Source: Colwellia psychrerythraea (lineage in GTDB: Bacteria; Pseudomonadota; Gammaproteobacteria; Enterobacterales; Alteromonadaceae). From it: DNA of 64,000 nucleotides. A model generated the notes under the pieces. The model saw nothing but the letters and a program-made list of their open reading frames with translations, did not search any database and was not told the origin of the DNA. The stretch is taken from NCBI GenBank assembly GCA_002163005.1, contig MAAF01000040.1, positions 62,001-126,000 on the forward strand, in the 5' to 3' direction. The translations under genes were made by a program, and so were the position numbers. Below are positions 11,537 to 21,900 of this stretch, one piece after another; within the stretch, counting starts at the first letter, position 1; each line of letters begins with the position of its first letter.

Positions 11537-12372
11537 TGGATTTATTCTTTGAATTTTTGACCACCTTAAAAAATACCGTTATTGATGTATTACCTATTTT
11601 GTCGATAATTTTAGGCTTTCAGCTGCTGGTTATTCGCAAACCTATTCCACACATCAAACAAGTAGGCTTCGGTTTTATTTATGTACTTATTGGTTTAGCG
11701 CTGTTTTTGCTTGGTTTAGAAAAAGCCTTATTTCCGCTCGGAAAAATGATGGCAGAGCAGCTAACCGCACCAGAATTTATTCATGCGGGCGAGCAAGTAT
11801 TAACAAGCATTCATTGGACAGATTATAAGTGGGTTTATATTTTTGCCGCCGCCATTGGTTTTAGCACTACCATTGCAGAGCCCTCACTGATTGCCGTAGC
11901 CCTTAAAGCTGAAGAGGTCTCTGGTGGTGCTATTAATGCAAATAGTTTGAGAATTTCAGTCGCCATTGGCGTTGCTTTTGGTATTGCTCTGGGGAGTTAT
12001 CGCATCGTCGTTGGCCACCCTATTCATTATTATATAATTGCCGGTTATATTGTTGTGGTTATTCAAACTTTTTATTGTCCTAAACTTATAGTGCCATTGG
12101 CCTATGATTCAGGCGGAGTAACAACCTCAACCGTAACCGTTCCTTTGGTTGCTGCTTTGGGTTTAGGTTTAGCCAGTACTATTCCAGGACGAAGTCCATT
12201 AATTGACGGATTTGGTTTAATCGCTTTTGCGAGTTTATGTCCAATCATTGCGGTAATGACTTATGCGCAGCTCACTGAAGCCAGAACACACCGAACGAAT
12301 AAAAAGTTAGAAAAAAGAAAAAGAATTAAAGAAGAAAAACGTAATTTAAACAGAAATAACGAGACTCCTTAA
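11536..12372 (+). CDS. DUF1538 membrane protein B
   Basis: This 278-residue membrane protein is the second DUF1538 half. It shares with the first [18 protein letters not shown] and [20 protein letters not shown], plus [12 protein letters not shown]. It has a longer, strongly basic C-terminal tail (KKLEKRKRIKEEKR) that should lie in the cytoplasm and could contact the PII-like or CBS partner. In many bacteria the two halves are one polypeptide; here they are separate genes with a one-base overlap. Predicted role: half of a membrane channel or carrier. Substrate unknown. Confidence 0.85.
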   Translation: MDLFFEFLTTLKNTVIDVLPILSIILGFQLLVIRKPIPHIKQVGFGFIYVLIGLALFLLGLEKALFPLGKMMAEQLTAPEFIHAGEQVLTSIHWTDYKWVYIFAAAIGFSTTIAEPSLIAVALKAEEVSGGAINANSLRISVAIGVAFGIALGSYRIVVGHPIHYYIIAGYIVVVIQTFYCPKLIVPLAYDSGGVTTSTVTVPLVAALGLGLASTIPGRSPLIDGFGLIAFASLCPIIAVMTYAQLTEARTHRTNKKLEKRKRIKEEKRNLNRNNETP

Positions 12373-12407
12373 AAGGGCCTAAAAAGACAAATAAAACAGG
12401 TGATCAT

Positions 12408-12758
12408 ATGCAATTCAAATTAATTGTTGCCTTTGTTGACGACGCTGTCACAGACGACGTTATGAAAGGTGCAAGAATGGCAGGCGCTACTGGCGCGACC
12501 ATAATAAATAATGCCCGAGGTGAAGGTGTAAAACGCCAGCGCACTTTTTTTGGCATGCAACTTGAGACACAAAGAGATGTATTACTTTTTGTTGTTGAGC
12601 AGCACTTAGCAAGAAAAATTCTTGAGCGAATTAGTAATATTGCTGGTTTTGATGAAGATCCAGGTAAAGGTATCGCTATTCAATTAAATGTCGAAGATGC
12701 AGTAGGCGTAGCTCATCAGGTGGAGCGCTTAAAAGGTAAAATTGAGGAAGAGCTATGA
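12408..12758 (+). CDS. PII-like signalling protein
   Basis: This 116-residue protein has the ferredoxin-like beta-alpha-beta fold of PII proteins: an N-terminal strand (MQFKLIVAFVDD), a helix and a turn (GATGATIINNARGEG), and a C-terminal LNVEDAVGVAHQ stretch. The T-loop is short (KRQRTFFGMQLETQ) and lacks the usual YRGAEY uridylylation Tyr, so it is unlikely to be a GlnB/GlnK target of GlnD. Classic PII proteins sit on the AmtB ammonium channel; by analogy this one may gate the DUF1538 membrane pair. It starts 35 bases after that pair and overlaps the CBS gene by four bases. Confidence 0.8.
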   Translation: MQFKLIVAFVDDAVTDDVMKGARMAGATGATIINNARGEGVKRQRTFFGMQLETQRDVLLFVVEQHLARKILERISNIAGFDEDPGKGIAIQLNVEDAVGVAHQVERLKGKIEEEL

Positions 12759-13150
12759 GCCATAAGTTTGTACAAGTTAAAGACGTAATGACCACCAACA
12801 ACTATCAATTTGCTGATGGTATGATGACAGTTGCTGAAGGTATTAAATTAGCCAAAGAGCACAACATTAGCGCATTAATTATTAATAAACGTAACGAACA
12901 AGATGAATACGGTTTAGTGATGCTTGCTGATATTGCCAAAGAAGTACTGGCAAAAGATCGTTCTCCAGATCGCGTGAACTTATATGAAATAATGACAAAA
13001 CCATTGGTCAGTGTATTACCTGACATGGATGTAAGATATTGCGCACGATTATTTGAGCGCTTAAGTATTCACCTTGCACCTGTTATTGAAAATAAAAACA
13101 TTATTGGTATGGTTGATTATACCAATATGGTATTTAGCCAAGCGGAATAA
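12755..13150 (+). CDS. CBS-domain pair protein
   Basis: This 131-residue soluble protein consists of two CBS motifs, which usually bind adenine nucleotides. The first runs from about residue 8 (VKDVMTTNNYQFADG) to 65, the second from about 75 (LYEIMTKPLVSVLPDMD) to 128. There is no output domain. It overlaps the PII-like gene by ATGA, so the two are probably made together. In this operon it is a likely second energy-state sensor for the DUF1538 membrane pair. The function is inferred from context. Confidence 0.85.
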   Translation: MSHKFVQVKDVMTTNNYQFADGMMTVAEGIKLAKEHNISALIINKRNEQDEYGLVMLADIAKEVLAKDRSPDRVNLYEIMTKPLVSVLPDMDVRYCARLFERLSIHLAPVIENKNIIGMVDYTNMVFSQAE

Positions 13151-13215
13151 CGCGACCAAAAAGACCCGCTTTTTTAGCACTTACAATTTTCAGTCTACTG
13201 AATAATAGTGTTTGT

Positions 13216-13285
13216 TAAGATTGATAGTTTTCGCAGCATTGTTGCAGTAATAAAGTGACTCAACAATGCGACAACCTCAATCTTA
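13216..13285. repeat. 70-base two-step inverted repeat
   Basis: TAAGATTGA/TCAATCTTA (9 bp) form an outer stem and GCATTGTTG/CAACAATGC (9 bp) an inner stem, separated by 11-base and 7-base internal segments, with a 16-base loop. It lies after the CBS gene in the 13151-13617 gap. It has no T-run, so it is not a classical terminator; a structured RNA or a protein-binding site is possible. No gene is seen in the rest of the gap. Confidence 0.5.
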
Positions 13286-13617
13286 TAGGTCACAAAAACA
13301 ATAGTACTCTTCGCAATCAAATATCAAAATTTGACTGCTAATTTTGCCTGTTCATTTCAATTTTCATACTCTCTTTATAAACAGTCCCAATTAATATTTT
13401 ATCCCAAAGCCCCAAGCCGCCAAAAACGATCTTTTTTGCTATTTATACTCCCTTAATCACAACCACTTAGAGAGAAAATTGGCCATAAAAATTTAGTAGA
13501 TCTTGCTCTTTTGTTGGTTATTTATAGTTATACGGTTGATCAAGGTCAACATGACCATGGATAACTTAATTCATAATAATAAAGCTCAGTATTGTTGTAT
13601 CTAAGGGGAGAAATACT

Positions 13618-15660
13618 TTGGAATTTTCTGATGAGGATTTATTTGAACAAGGACCTGTTATTTTATTTACTTGGCAACTTACGCCGGGTTGGCCTGTGCT
13701 AAAAGTAACAAATAATGTTCTACAATTTGGCTACGAACCGGCGGAGTTTTTGTCAAAAAAGTTGTTCTATGCTGACATGGTCCATCCTGACGATTTAGAT
13801 CATATTATCAATGAAATGATGGTTTTCTTAGAGAATGATATCCTTTATTTTGAACAAGATTATCGAATCATTACCAAAAGTGGTGACGTTCGTTGGGTCT
13901 ATGAAAAAACAATATTAAAAACAGACGCTACAGGATTGCCAACTCTCGCTAAAGGTTATCTGCTTGATATAACCGAACGTAAACTGGCAGAGCAAGAGTT
14001 ACGCGAATCCTCAGAAAAATACTACCAATTATTTGATAAAAATAAGGCTATTGAGTTACTAATAGATCCTCATACGCAAAAAATCATCAAAGTAAATGCC
14101 GCGGCTGAAAAATTCTACGGCTATAACAATCAAGAATTTAGTAACTTATCCATCGGTGATATCAATGTGCTGCCTATTGATATTATAGAAGCGGAAATTG
14201 AGTTAGCGCTAAGCGAAAAACGAGATTATTTCAATTTTAAGCACCAGCTTAAAAATGGCGAAATAAGAGATGTTTGTGTCTATTCAGGGCCTTTACTAAT
14301 GGCTGGGCGCAGAGTACTTTATTCAATTATCCACGATATTACCGATCAACGTCAGGCAGAGAGAGCTCTTTTACAAAGCGAGCAAAAATTCCGCTCATTT
14401 ATCGAAACCACCTCAGAAGGATTTTTAATTCTTACGCCACAATTACAGATTAATTTTTCTAATACGGCTATCTGCCAACTAGCAGGTTATTCTTTATCTG
14501 AAATGAGGGGGAAATCTGTATTAGTCTTCGTCACCCCAGAATCACGTATTCAATTACGCCAACAGCTGAGTATGGCTCGTTCCCACTCACACCTAGCCGC
14601 CGAATTAACCTTAAAACACAAAAATGGTCATCACGTATTTATTCGATACAAGGCTACAGTAATGGCTGATGGTAGCGGTTTTTTTACTTATATCACTGAT
14701 ATTACTGAACGAAGACTAAAAGAAGTAGAGCTAAAAACATTAACCAGTGCAGTAAAGCATAGTGCCAGCTCAATTATTATCACTGATAAAAATGGCATTA
14801 TTGAATACGTTAATCCCCGCTTTTGTGTGGTTACTGGTTACAGCGAGCAAGAAGTAATTGGTAAGACACCAAGCTTAATCAGCACAAAAAACACACGAAA
14901 GGAACTTCATATCGAATTATGGAAAACAATTCTTGCAGGTGATGATTGGCACGGTGAAACCTACAACTGTACCAAAAGCGGTGAATTTTATTGGTCGATG
15001 ATGTCAATTTCACCGATTATGAATGAAGATGGAGAAATATGTCAGTTTGTTAGTGTTAGTCAGGATATCACTGAACATAAATCCAAACATTTAAAGATGG
15101 AAGAATTAGCCCTCAGAGATCCCTTAACAGGTTTAGCTAATCGCCGTTTGTTTGACGACCGCCTTAACCAAGCTATTCAAATAATCAACTATCAAAATAG
15201 AAATGGTATTGGGATTATTATGCTCGATCTTGATCATTTTAAAGCTATTAATGATACCTATGGCCATGACGTAGGTGATTTAATATTAAAAGAAGTCGCA
15301 CGGAAATTACTCTTGTCTACTCGCAAAGAGGATACCGTATCTCGTTTTGGTGGCGATGAGTTTATAATACTGTTACAGGAAGTCAGTATAATATCTGACG
15401 CTCAGCGGGTGGCGGAAAATATTCTTCAGTCATTATCAGAGCCTATTGATGTAGGTGAACATACTTTTTCAATCACGTGTAGTTTGGGGGTTTGTCTTGC
15501 ACCTCAAGATGGCTGTATTTCAACTCAACTATTAAAAGCCGCAGACCTTGCCTTATATCAGGCAAAAATAGCGGGCCGTAATAACATACAATTTTATAAC
15601 ACTGATATGCAGCAATTGAGCGAGAGCAAAAAACACTCAGAACAAATAACCTCTTCATAA
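13618..15660 (+). CDS. multi-PAS diguanylate cyclase
   Basis: This 680-residue soluble protein has four PAS domains (about 20-120, 140-245, 255-365 and 370-490) and a C-terminal GGDEF domain (about 505-665). The active site SRFGGDEF is intact, and the RxxD inhibitory site (RKED) sits just before it, so it should make c-di-GMP from GTP and respond to product feedback. There is no membrane segment, so the PAS domains sense something cytoplasmic; some may bind haem or flavin. The start is a TTG at 13618 with a good AAGGGGAG ribosome site eight bases upstream. It is transcribed alone. Confidence 0.9.
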   Translation: MEFSDEDLFEQGPVILFTWQLTPGWPVLKVTNNVLQFGYEPAEFLSKKLFYADMVHPDDLDHIINEMMVFLENDILYFEQDYRIITKSGDVRWVYEKTILKTDATGLPTLAKGYLLDITERKLAEQELRESSEKYYQLFDKNKAIELLIDPHTQKIIKVNAAAEKFYGYNNQEFSNLSIGDINVLPIDIIEAEIELALSEKRDYFNFKHQLKNGEIRDVCVYSGPLLMAGRRVLYSIIHDITDQRQAERALLQSEQKFRSFIETTSEGFLILTPQLQINFSNTAICQLAGYSLSEMRGKSVLVFVTPESRIQLRQQLSMARSHSHLAAELTLKHKNGHHVFIRYKATVMADGSGFFTYITDITERRLKEVELKTLTSAVKHSASSIIITDKNGIIEYVNPRFCVVTGYSEQEVIGKTPSLISTKNTRKELHIELWKTILAGDDWHGETYNCTKSGEFYWSMMSISPIMNEDGEICQFVSVSQDITEHKSKHLKMEELALRDPLTGLANRRLFDDRLNQAIQIINYQNRNGIGIIMLDLDHFKAINDTYGHDVGDLILKEVARKLLLSTRKEDTVSRFGGDEFIILLQEVSIISDAQRVAENILQSLSEPIDVGEHTFSITCSLGVCLAPQDGCISTQLLKAADLALYQAKIAGRNNIQFYNTDMQQLSESKKHSEQITSS

Positions 15661-15724
15661 CAATAGCATTATGTGTTCAATTTTTCACTTTACTATACCA
15701 AGGTTAAAGTTTACCTGGGCTATT

Positions 15725-16180
15725 TCAATCGACATAAAGGGAAAGCTTTAATCGAGGTATTTCTATTGCAGGACAGCGGTTTATAATCATAGTAATACCG
15801 CTTTCTAACGCTAATAATTCAGCTTTTACCTCAGTTACCCCGAGTTGTGTCCATATACAAAAAATATTAGCTTGTTTAGCCTCAACAACTATATTGTACA
15901 GATACTTAGACTGGCGAAACACGTCAAGCATATCGATAGGAATTGGTACGTCGCCTAAACAACCATAAACCTTTTGCCCCAATATTGTTGTTCCCGCAAG
16001 AAGTGGGTTGATAGGGAAAACTTGATAACCTTCATTCATTAAAAAAGCCATCACTTTATAACTATCGCGCTCTGGTTTTGAGCTAGCCCCGATTAAGGCA
16101 ATAGTTTTAACCTTTTTTAACGTGTCAATAACCTTACGATCTTCAAGATCATACCTATCATGAATAAGCTCAGTACTCAC
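15725..16180 (-). CDS. CoA-binding protein (YccU type)
   Basis: This small Rossmann-fold protein of the CoA_binding_2 family has 151 residues when started at GTG 16180. The nucleotide-binding loop IALIGASSKPERDSY and the paired YQVFPINP and YGCLGDVPIPIDMLDVF segments are typical. The tracked ORF begins at 16351, but its first 57 residues overlap the upstream enoyl-CoA hydratase gene in another frame; the GTG, one base after that gene's TAA and preceded by AAGGA, is the natural start. The coupling suggests acyl-CoA metabolism. E. coli YccU-type proteins have no settled function. Confidence 0.82.
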   Translation of the reverse strand: MSTELIHDRYDLEDRKVIDTLKKVKTIALIGASSKPERDSYKVMAFLMNEGYQVFPINPLLAGTTILGQKVYGCLGDVPIPIDMLDVFRQSKYLYNIVVEAKQANIFCIWTQLGVTEVKAELLALESGITMIINRCPAIEIPRLKLSLYVD

Positions 16181-16181
16181 A

Positions 16182-16994
16182 TTAAAGTCCTTGCCATTGT
16201 GGTGCTCTTTTATCAAAAAAGGCACTAACACCTTCTTCACATTCATCAGACAACATAGCATGTAACATAGCATGACTTGCTGAAATGTAGGCTTTTTCGA
16301 TAGGCTCTTCAATTTGATGATAGAAGGCAAGTTTGCCTGAGTGAATACCAACCGCTGATTTTTGCGCTATTTTATTGGCTAACTTTTCAGTTTCATTTTT
16401 TAAGTCTGCTATTTTAACTACCTTATTGACCAATCCGAAACGCATAGCGTCTTCTGCACTGAACATATCACCTGTTAATGCTATCTCCATCGCATGTTTA
16501 CGGTGCATGTTGCGGCCTATGCCTACCAGCGGAGTGGTACAGAATGTACCTATATTTACACCTGGTGCGCAAAATTTAGCTTGGTCTTGAGTAACAGCTA
16601 AATCACACATAGATACTAACTGACAGCCCGCCGCGCTTGCCGTGCCTTGTACACAAGCAATAATTGCTTTAGGAGATTTAATGAGTGACATCATCAGTTG
16701 TGTGCAGTCATCTAAAACAGCTTTGACTCGTTTAGCATTATCAGGTTCACAGTTTTCTTTTCTGCCTGACATTTCTTTTAAATCATGACCCGCTGAAAAA
16801 ACACCACCTTCGCCCGTTATAACAATGACCCGAATATCATCATTTTCACTCGCTTCGCTTATATGCGCATGTAAAGCCCTTAACATAGCTGAAGATAACG
16901 GGTTTCTTTCTTTAGGACGATTCATAGATAACCAAAGCACATGATTATTAGTATTTGTTAAAACATAAGGCTGATTTTCATTAGTTAGAGTCAT
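16182..16994 (-). CDS. enoyl-CoA hydratase/isomerase family protein
   Basis: This 270-residue crotonase-fold protein shows the first oxyanion-hole segment GVFSAGHDLKEMSG and the second, QGTASAAGCQLVSMCDLAV. At the usual catalytic positions after the second motif the residues are FCAPGVNIGTFCTTPL, as in the ECHDC3-like subgroup, where the two Glu of classical hydratases are not conserved. It may therefore be an isomerase, hydrolase or auxiliary protein rather than a true hydratase. It is followed one base later by the CoA-binding gene, forming a two-gene unit. Substrate unknown. Confidence 0.85.
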   Translation of the reverse strand: MTLTNENQPYVLTNTNNHVLWLSMNRPKERNPLSSAMLRALHAHISEASENDDIRVIVITGEGGVFSAGHDLKEMSGRKENCEPDNAKRVKAVLDDCTQLMMSLIKSPKAIIACVQGTASAAGCQLVSMCDLAVTQDQAKFCAPGVNIGTFCTTPLVGIGRNMHRKHAMEIALTGDMFSAEDAMRFGLVNKVVKIADLKNETEKLANKIAQKSAVGIHSGKLAFYHQIEEPIEKAYISASHAMLHAMLSDECEEGVSAFFDKRAPQWQGL

Positions 16995-17250
16995 GACATT
17001 CCTATTTATGATAATTATTCCATGTTGTTACTTAGCACTATATTTGAAGCTATATTTAAAACGAAGCGTGATTTGTATCACTTTAAAACACATTACCATA
17101 CATAACTTTCACTTTCATTGAATAGAGCAATCAGTCCAAATGAGTATTTATAATAACCTACATGGTCTCATTGAATTTCACGACAAAAGCTAATAGCTCA
17201 TCAAATTCTTTTACTGTTTCACGCAGGAAACCAATAATAAAGTAGTCAGG

Positions 17251-17742
17251 CTACCCGATAAAGTCTTCTAAAAACCATGCTGCAAACTCATGTCGTCCTT
17301 CTACACTTGCTTTACTATAGATTACAGAAGCTTGTTGTCTTACAGTCTTTTCTTTAGTATTCCTAACGCCACTTATTTCCTTAAAACTGAGCCCCTTCAG
17401 TAATAACATGGCAACTTCTTGCTCACTAGGCGTTAAGACCCATTGTTCAAACTGTGTATGGATAACATTGCTATATTCATGACGAGCACTTTTCATTTCT
17501 TGTGAAATATCTTTCAACTTATTATCTGAAAATGCTAACTCTTGTTTTAACTGAATAGTATTTAATGTGCGAGAACGAATATCCCTAATTAAAAACAATG
17601 CACCAAAACCTGAAACTATGACAATGAGACTTTCGGAAACAATATGCCAATTTGGCACGCCTAACGATATATCTGTGATCACATCAGAAAAATTTAATAA
17701 CATGATTATTATCAAAACCAACAGTATAACTTTATCCTTCAT
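17251..17742 (-). CDS. membrane-anchored LuxR-type HTH protein
   Basis: This 163-residue protein has two predicted membrane helices (about 5-22 and 35-55), a coiled coil (about 60-92), and a C-terminal LuxR-type helix-turn-helix: LTPSEQEVAMLLLKGLSFKE followed by a recognition helix (RNTKEKTVRQQASVIYSK). It is a one-component membrane regulator of an unusual small kind. It is divergent from the adaptor/RND/cytochrome b operon, with 160 bases between, which suggests it controls that operon. Its signal is unknown. Confidence 0.8.
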   Translation of the reverse strand: MKDKVILLVLIIIMLLNFSDVITDISLGVPNWHIVSESLIVIVSGFGALFLIRDIRSRTLNTIQLKQELAFSDNKLKDISQEMKSARHEYSNVIHTQFEQWVLTPSEQEVAMLLLKGLSFKEISGVRNTKEKTVRQQASVIYSKASVEGRHEFAAWFLEDFIG

Positions 17743-17902
17743 AAAACCTCTTTAAAATCAGACCATTGAGAAGTCAATGGACATATGTACCATACGTAAG
17801 AATAAGTATAATTTCATTAGGTTACGACCTATGTCCGATGACCTAGCATGTCAATTTAGTAATAATTACGCTACAAAATTTAATTACCACTGAACTTATT
17901 AT

Positions 17903-18979
17903 ATGCCGTTTTTACTGCTAAAAAAAACACCAAATGTTTTTACCAACAACTTTGTAATATTATATTTGTTTTTTATTGCGCTATGTCAAATACCATCAGT
18001 ATTCGCTTTTGAGAAAAAAGAAATTATTGAGCTATCTGTACTGGGTGATTTTGAAATTAAATTTTCAACAATAGAAAAAGAGACATTCAAAGTCGGTCAA
18101 AATTTAATTGGAGAAGTAACCTACAAGCCTGGGGAGAACTATTCTGTTGTACTTCCGTTTGATATTCAAAAAGTTACTTACCATATAAAAAATGGCAGCT
18201 ATGTAGAACTCAGTGAAACCATTGCTACTGTTGAAGGATATGATGTCCATCACTTTCTCGACGAGTTTGAGTCAGCTAAAATAATACTGGAAGCTTCAGA
18301 AAATCATTTTCAAACCAATAAAGCTTATTTTGAGAATAAAACGATAAAAAGCACCCAATGGATTGAAATTACCAAAAACTACTTCAAAGCTAAATTAAAT
18401 TTTGAACATTTCCAACATAAAATGTCTCTTTTACATATTGATAAAAATGAAAAAATCACGCTTATTAGCCCTCAAAATGGGATAGTAAAAATACCTAGTT
18501 TTCAGAATATAAAGTCAGAAGGAGATCTTGCTTTTGATGTTATAAGTACTAATTCGGTGAAAGTAAAGATCACTACACCTCTGTCCTACGCTGCCAACTT
18601 ATCCCATTTTTTTATGTCATCGTCTTGTGAGCTTGAAATTAACAGCTTTGAAAGTATTGTCGATAAGTATCACCAAACAGTATGGGCTTCCCCAAAGTCT
18701 GAACAGTGTAAATTAACACTTGGTCAATCGGTAAAGCTTACCCCCATGCTCAACTTTGTTGGTTATAAAGTCCCCAAAAAATCACTTTTTGAGCTCAATG
18801 ACAAAGACTATATTGCCATAAGATCTGAAGATAAAGTGTCACTAATTTCTATCATTATTGTTGGGGCAAACAATAATGAGTATTACGTTACCGCTAAAGA
18901 GGATATCAGTAATAAGAAAGCACTTGTTAGTTCCGTAAGTATCCTTCAGGGAAAATTACTTGAGTTAGGGGGTGAGTAA
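17903..18979 (+). CDS. RND periplasmic adaptor-like protein
   Basis: This 358-residue HlyD/CzcB-like protein has a signal/anchor segment (about 16-36), a first lipoyl half (VVLPFDIQKVTYHIKNGSYV), a short alpha-hairpin (about 120-175), a second lipoyl half (ITLISPQNGIVKIPSF) and beta-barrel domains. Sequence similarity to standard adaptors is low; the call also rests on its position immediately before an RND pump gene (0 bases). No outer-membrane factor gene is linked, so the system must borrow one. Confidence 0.75.
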   Translation: MPFLLLKKTPNVFTNNFVILYLFFIALCQIPSVFAFEKKEIIELSVLGDFEIKFSTIEKETFKVGQNLIGEVTYKPGENYSVVLPFDIQKVTYHIKNGSYVELSETIATVEGYDVHHFLDEFESAKIILEASENHFQTNKAYFENKTIKSTQWIEITKNYFKAKLNFEHFQHKMSLLHIDKNEKITLISPQNGIVKIPSFQNIKSEGDLAFDVISTNSVKVKITTPLSYAANLSHFFMSSSCELEINSFESIVDKYHQTVWASPKSEQCKLTLGQSVKLTPMLNFVGYKVPKKSLFELNDKDYIAIRSEDKVSLISIIIVGANNNEYYVTAKEDISNKKALVSSVSILQGKLLELGGE

Positions 18980-21900
18980 ATGCTGAACTTCCTTATTAAA
19001 TTTTCTCTCACTCAACGCTTGTTTGTCTGTATCTTTGTGGTAATTACCCTATTGGTCGGTGCTAAGTCTTGGTTAAATATACCTATAGATGCCTTTCCAG
19101 AGATATCACCTACACAAGTTAAAATTGTGCTTAAGTTACCTGGAATGAATGCCTTAGAGATTGAATCTCAAGTAACACGAGTGATTGAAACAGAATTACT
19201 CGGTATACCATCACAAGAAATGCTTCGGTCAACAACAAAGTATGCAATCACGGACATCACGATTGATTTTGAAGAGGGAACTGACATTTATTGGGCAAGA
19301 CAACAGGTAAATGAGCGCTTGGTAAACATTCTCCCTTCCCTACCTTCAAACATAAGTGGCGGTATGGCGCCAATGAGCACACCATTAAGTGAAGTGTTTA
19401 TGTTTACTGTAGAGAACCCTACTTTGTCACTCACACAAAGAAGAGAGCTATTAGATTGGCACATTCGCCCATTATTACGAACGGTTTCAGGTGTCGCGGA
19501 TGTAAATAGTTTAGGCGGCTTTGTTAAAGCTTATGAAATAACACCTGATATATTGCTAATGCAACAATACAACATTTCTTTTAACGAGTTAGAAACGGCT
19601 ATAACAGCCACAAACCAAAATGGGGGCGTTGGTCGTCTGGTAAAAGGTAATGATACCTTAATACTTAGAACGGAAGGTAAATTTGAAAACATTGATTCAT
19701 TAAAAAATGTAGTGATAAAAACAACTAAAAATAAGGTCATTAAATTACACAATATAGCGACGATATCGATAGGTAGTTTAACGCGTTATGGTGCTGTTTC
19801 TAAAAATGGTGAAGAAGCGGTCCAAGGTTTAATTATCGCGTTAAAAAACAGTAATACCGCTAAGGTAGTTGAGAATGTAAAAAGTAAGCTGAAAACTATA
19901 GAGGCATCTTTACCTACAGGGACAAAGATCAACGTTTTCTATGACAGATCTAACCTTATCAATACGGCAATTAATACCATCACCAATGCATTAAGCCAAG
20001 CCGTTATATTGGTCATCGTGTTACTTGCCATTTTTCTAGGTGATATTCGCTCATCATTAGTGGTTGCACTTTCTTTACCAATGTCAGCATTAATTACCTT
20101 TATACTGATGAAAGAATTTGATTTATCCGCTAATTTAATGAGTTTAGGCGGGCTAGTAATCGCTATAGGCATGTTAGTCGACTCTTCTGTAGTTATCGTT
20201 GAAAACATTGTAAATAGACTATCAAGTAATCAACATTTACCTCGGTTACATGTCATATATCGTGCTTGCAAAGAAGTCGCAACCCCCGTATTTTCTGGCA
20301 CAATTATTATCATTATAGTCTTCTCACCTTTACTCATGCTCTCTGGCTTAGAAGGTAAATTATTTACCCCTGTTGCCCTTACCATTGTTTTTGCTATGTT
20401 AAGCGCACTGCTTCTCTCCCTGACTATTATTCCAATATTAGCGTCCTTATTATTAAAAAATGAGCCTGTAAAACAACCAAAACTAGTCACTTTATTACAG
20501 TGTTTTTATTCAAGAACACTGCGTAAAACGATTGAAAAGCCTTTAGTAATAGTTGCGCTGTCAATAAGTACTTTCATCGTTAGTATTATACTTTTTCAAG
20601 GGTTAGGTAAAAGCTTTATGCCGGTACTTGATGAGGGCGACATCATCGTTCAGCTCGAAAAATCTCCTAGTATCTCTTTGGCTTCGTCTGTTGATATAGA
20701 TGAACAAATTGAGAAAGCGCTTTTAAAAAGTACGCCTGAAATAATTCAGATTGTCGCTCGCACAGGTTCAGATGAGCTCGGCCTAGACCCAATGGGGTTA
20801 AACGAGACCGATGTATTTATGGAATTAGCACCAAAGTCAATATGGCGCTTTGACACTAAAACCGAGCTTATTGAGGATATTCGCAACACACTTGCCAACT
20901 ATCCTGGCATGAATATAGGTTTCACTCAGCCAATTCAAATGCGCGTATCAGAAATGCTAACCGGTGGCACTGGAGATATTTCTATCAAAGTCTTTGGCAA
21001 TGACATTGCCAAACTAACCTCCCTTGCTGAAGAAATTTCAGCTTTGGCGAATAAAGTTCAAGGCGCTTCAGATGTGCAGATGGCCTTAATTGAAGGGGGG
21101 AAATACGTAAATATTAAACTTATTCCTGAAGTAGCAAGTCAGTTCGGTTTATCCACCCAAGCCTTAAGTCATTACTTGAAATATCAATTAGAAGGATTGA
21201 AAATTTCATCCTTACTTGATGGAAATCATGCTATTCCTATCGTATTCAATCGCGCAAAAAACACAGCATCAACTGCTGATGAAATATCGTCCATTCATGC
21301 ACTGAAACAAAAGCTAATTTTAATGCCTAGTAACGTTTTACTCCCCCTTGGACAAGTTGCCAATATCAGTATGAAAAATGGTCCACTATTAATTGAAAGG
21401 GAAAAAGGGAACCGATTTTCCTCGGTAAGTGCAAATGTTGTTAACAGAGACGTTGTGAGCTTTGTTGATGAATTAAACATGAAAATACAGAATGAAATAA
21501 CACTACCTAGTGGCTATACTTTAACCTTTGGCGGTGAGTTTGAAAGTCAGCAACGCGCGACAAAAAATTTATTATTATTAATTCCTATCGCGCTTATTTT
21601 GATCTTTATAATATTGTTCACCACCTTTAATTCCCTTTCTAAATCGAGCCTGATTATTGCCAATATCCCGTTTGCCTTAATGGGAGGCGTTATTGCGCTC
21701 TATGTGAGTAACGAATATTTATCCGTACCTGCTTCCGTTGGCTTTATTGCATTGCTCGGTGTTGCGGTACTAAACGGTATTGTGATGATAAGTTATTTTG
21801 AACAAACCAAACAGTTTGCCGAGAGTTTGCATAACCGGATTATTGACGGTGCAAAGCGCCGACTTAGACCTGTTTTAATGACAGCAACCACAGCAATGTT

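Noticed and set aside
16181-16351. Long start of the CoA-binding ORF
   Set aside because: These codons overlap the enoyl-CoA hydratase frame; the GTG at 16180 with AAGGA explains the gene better.
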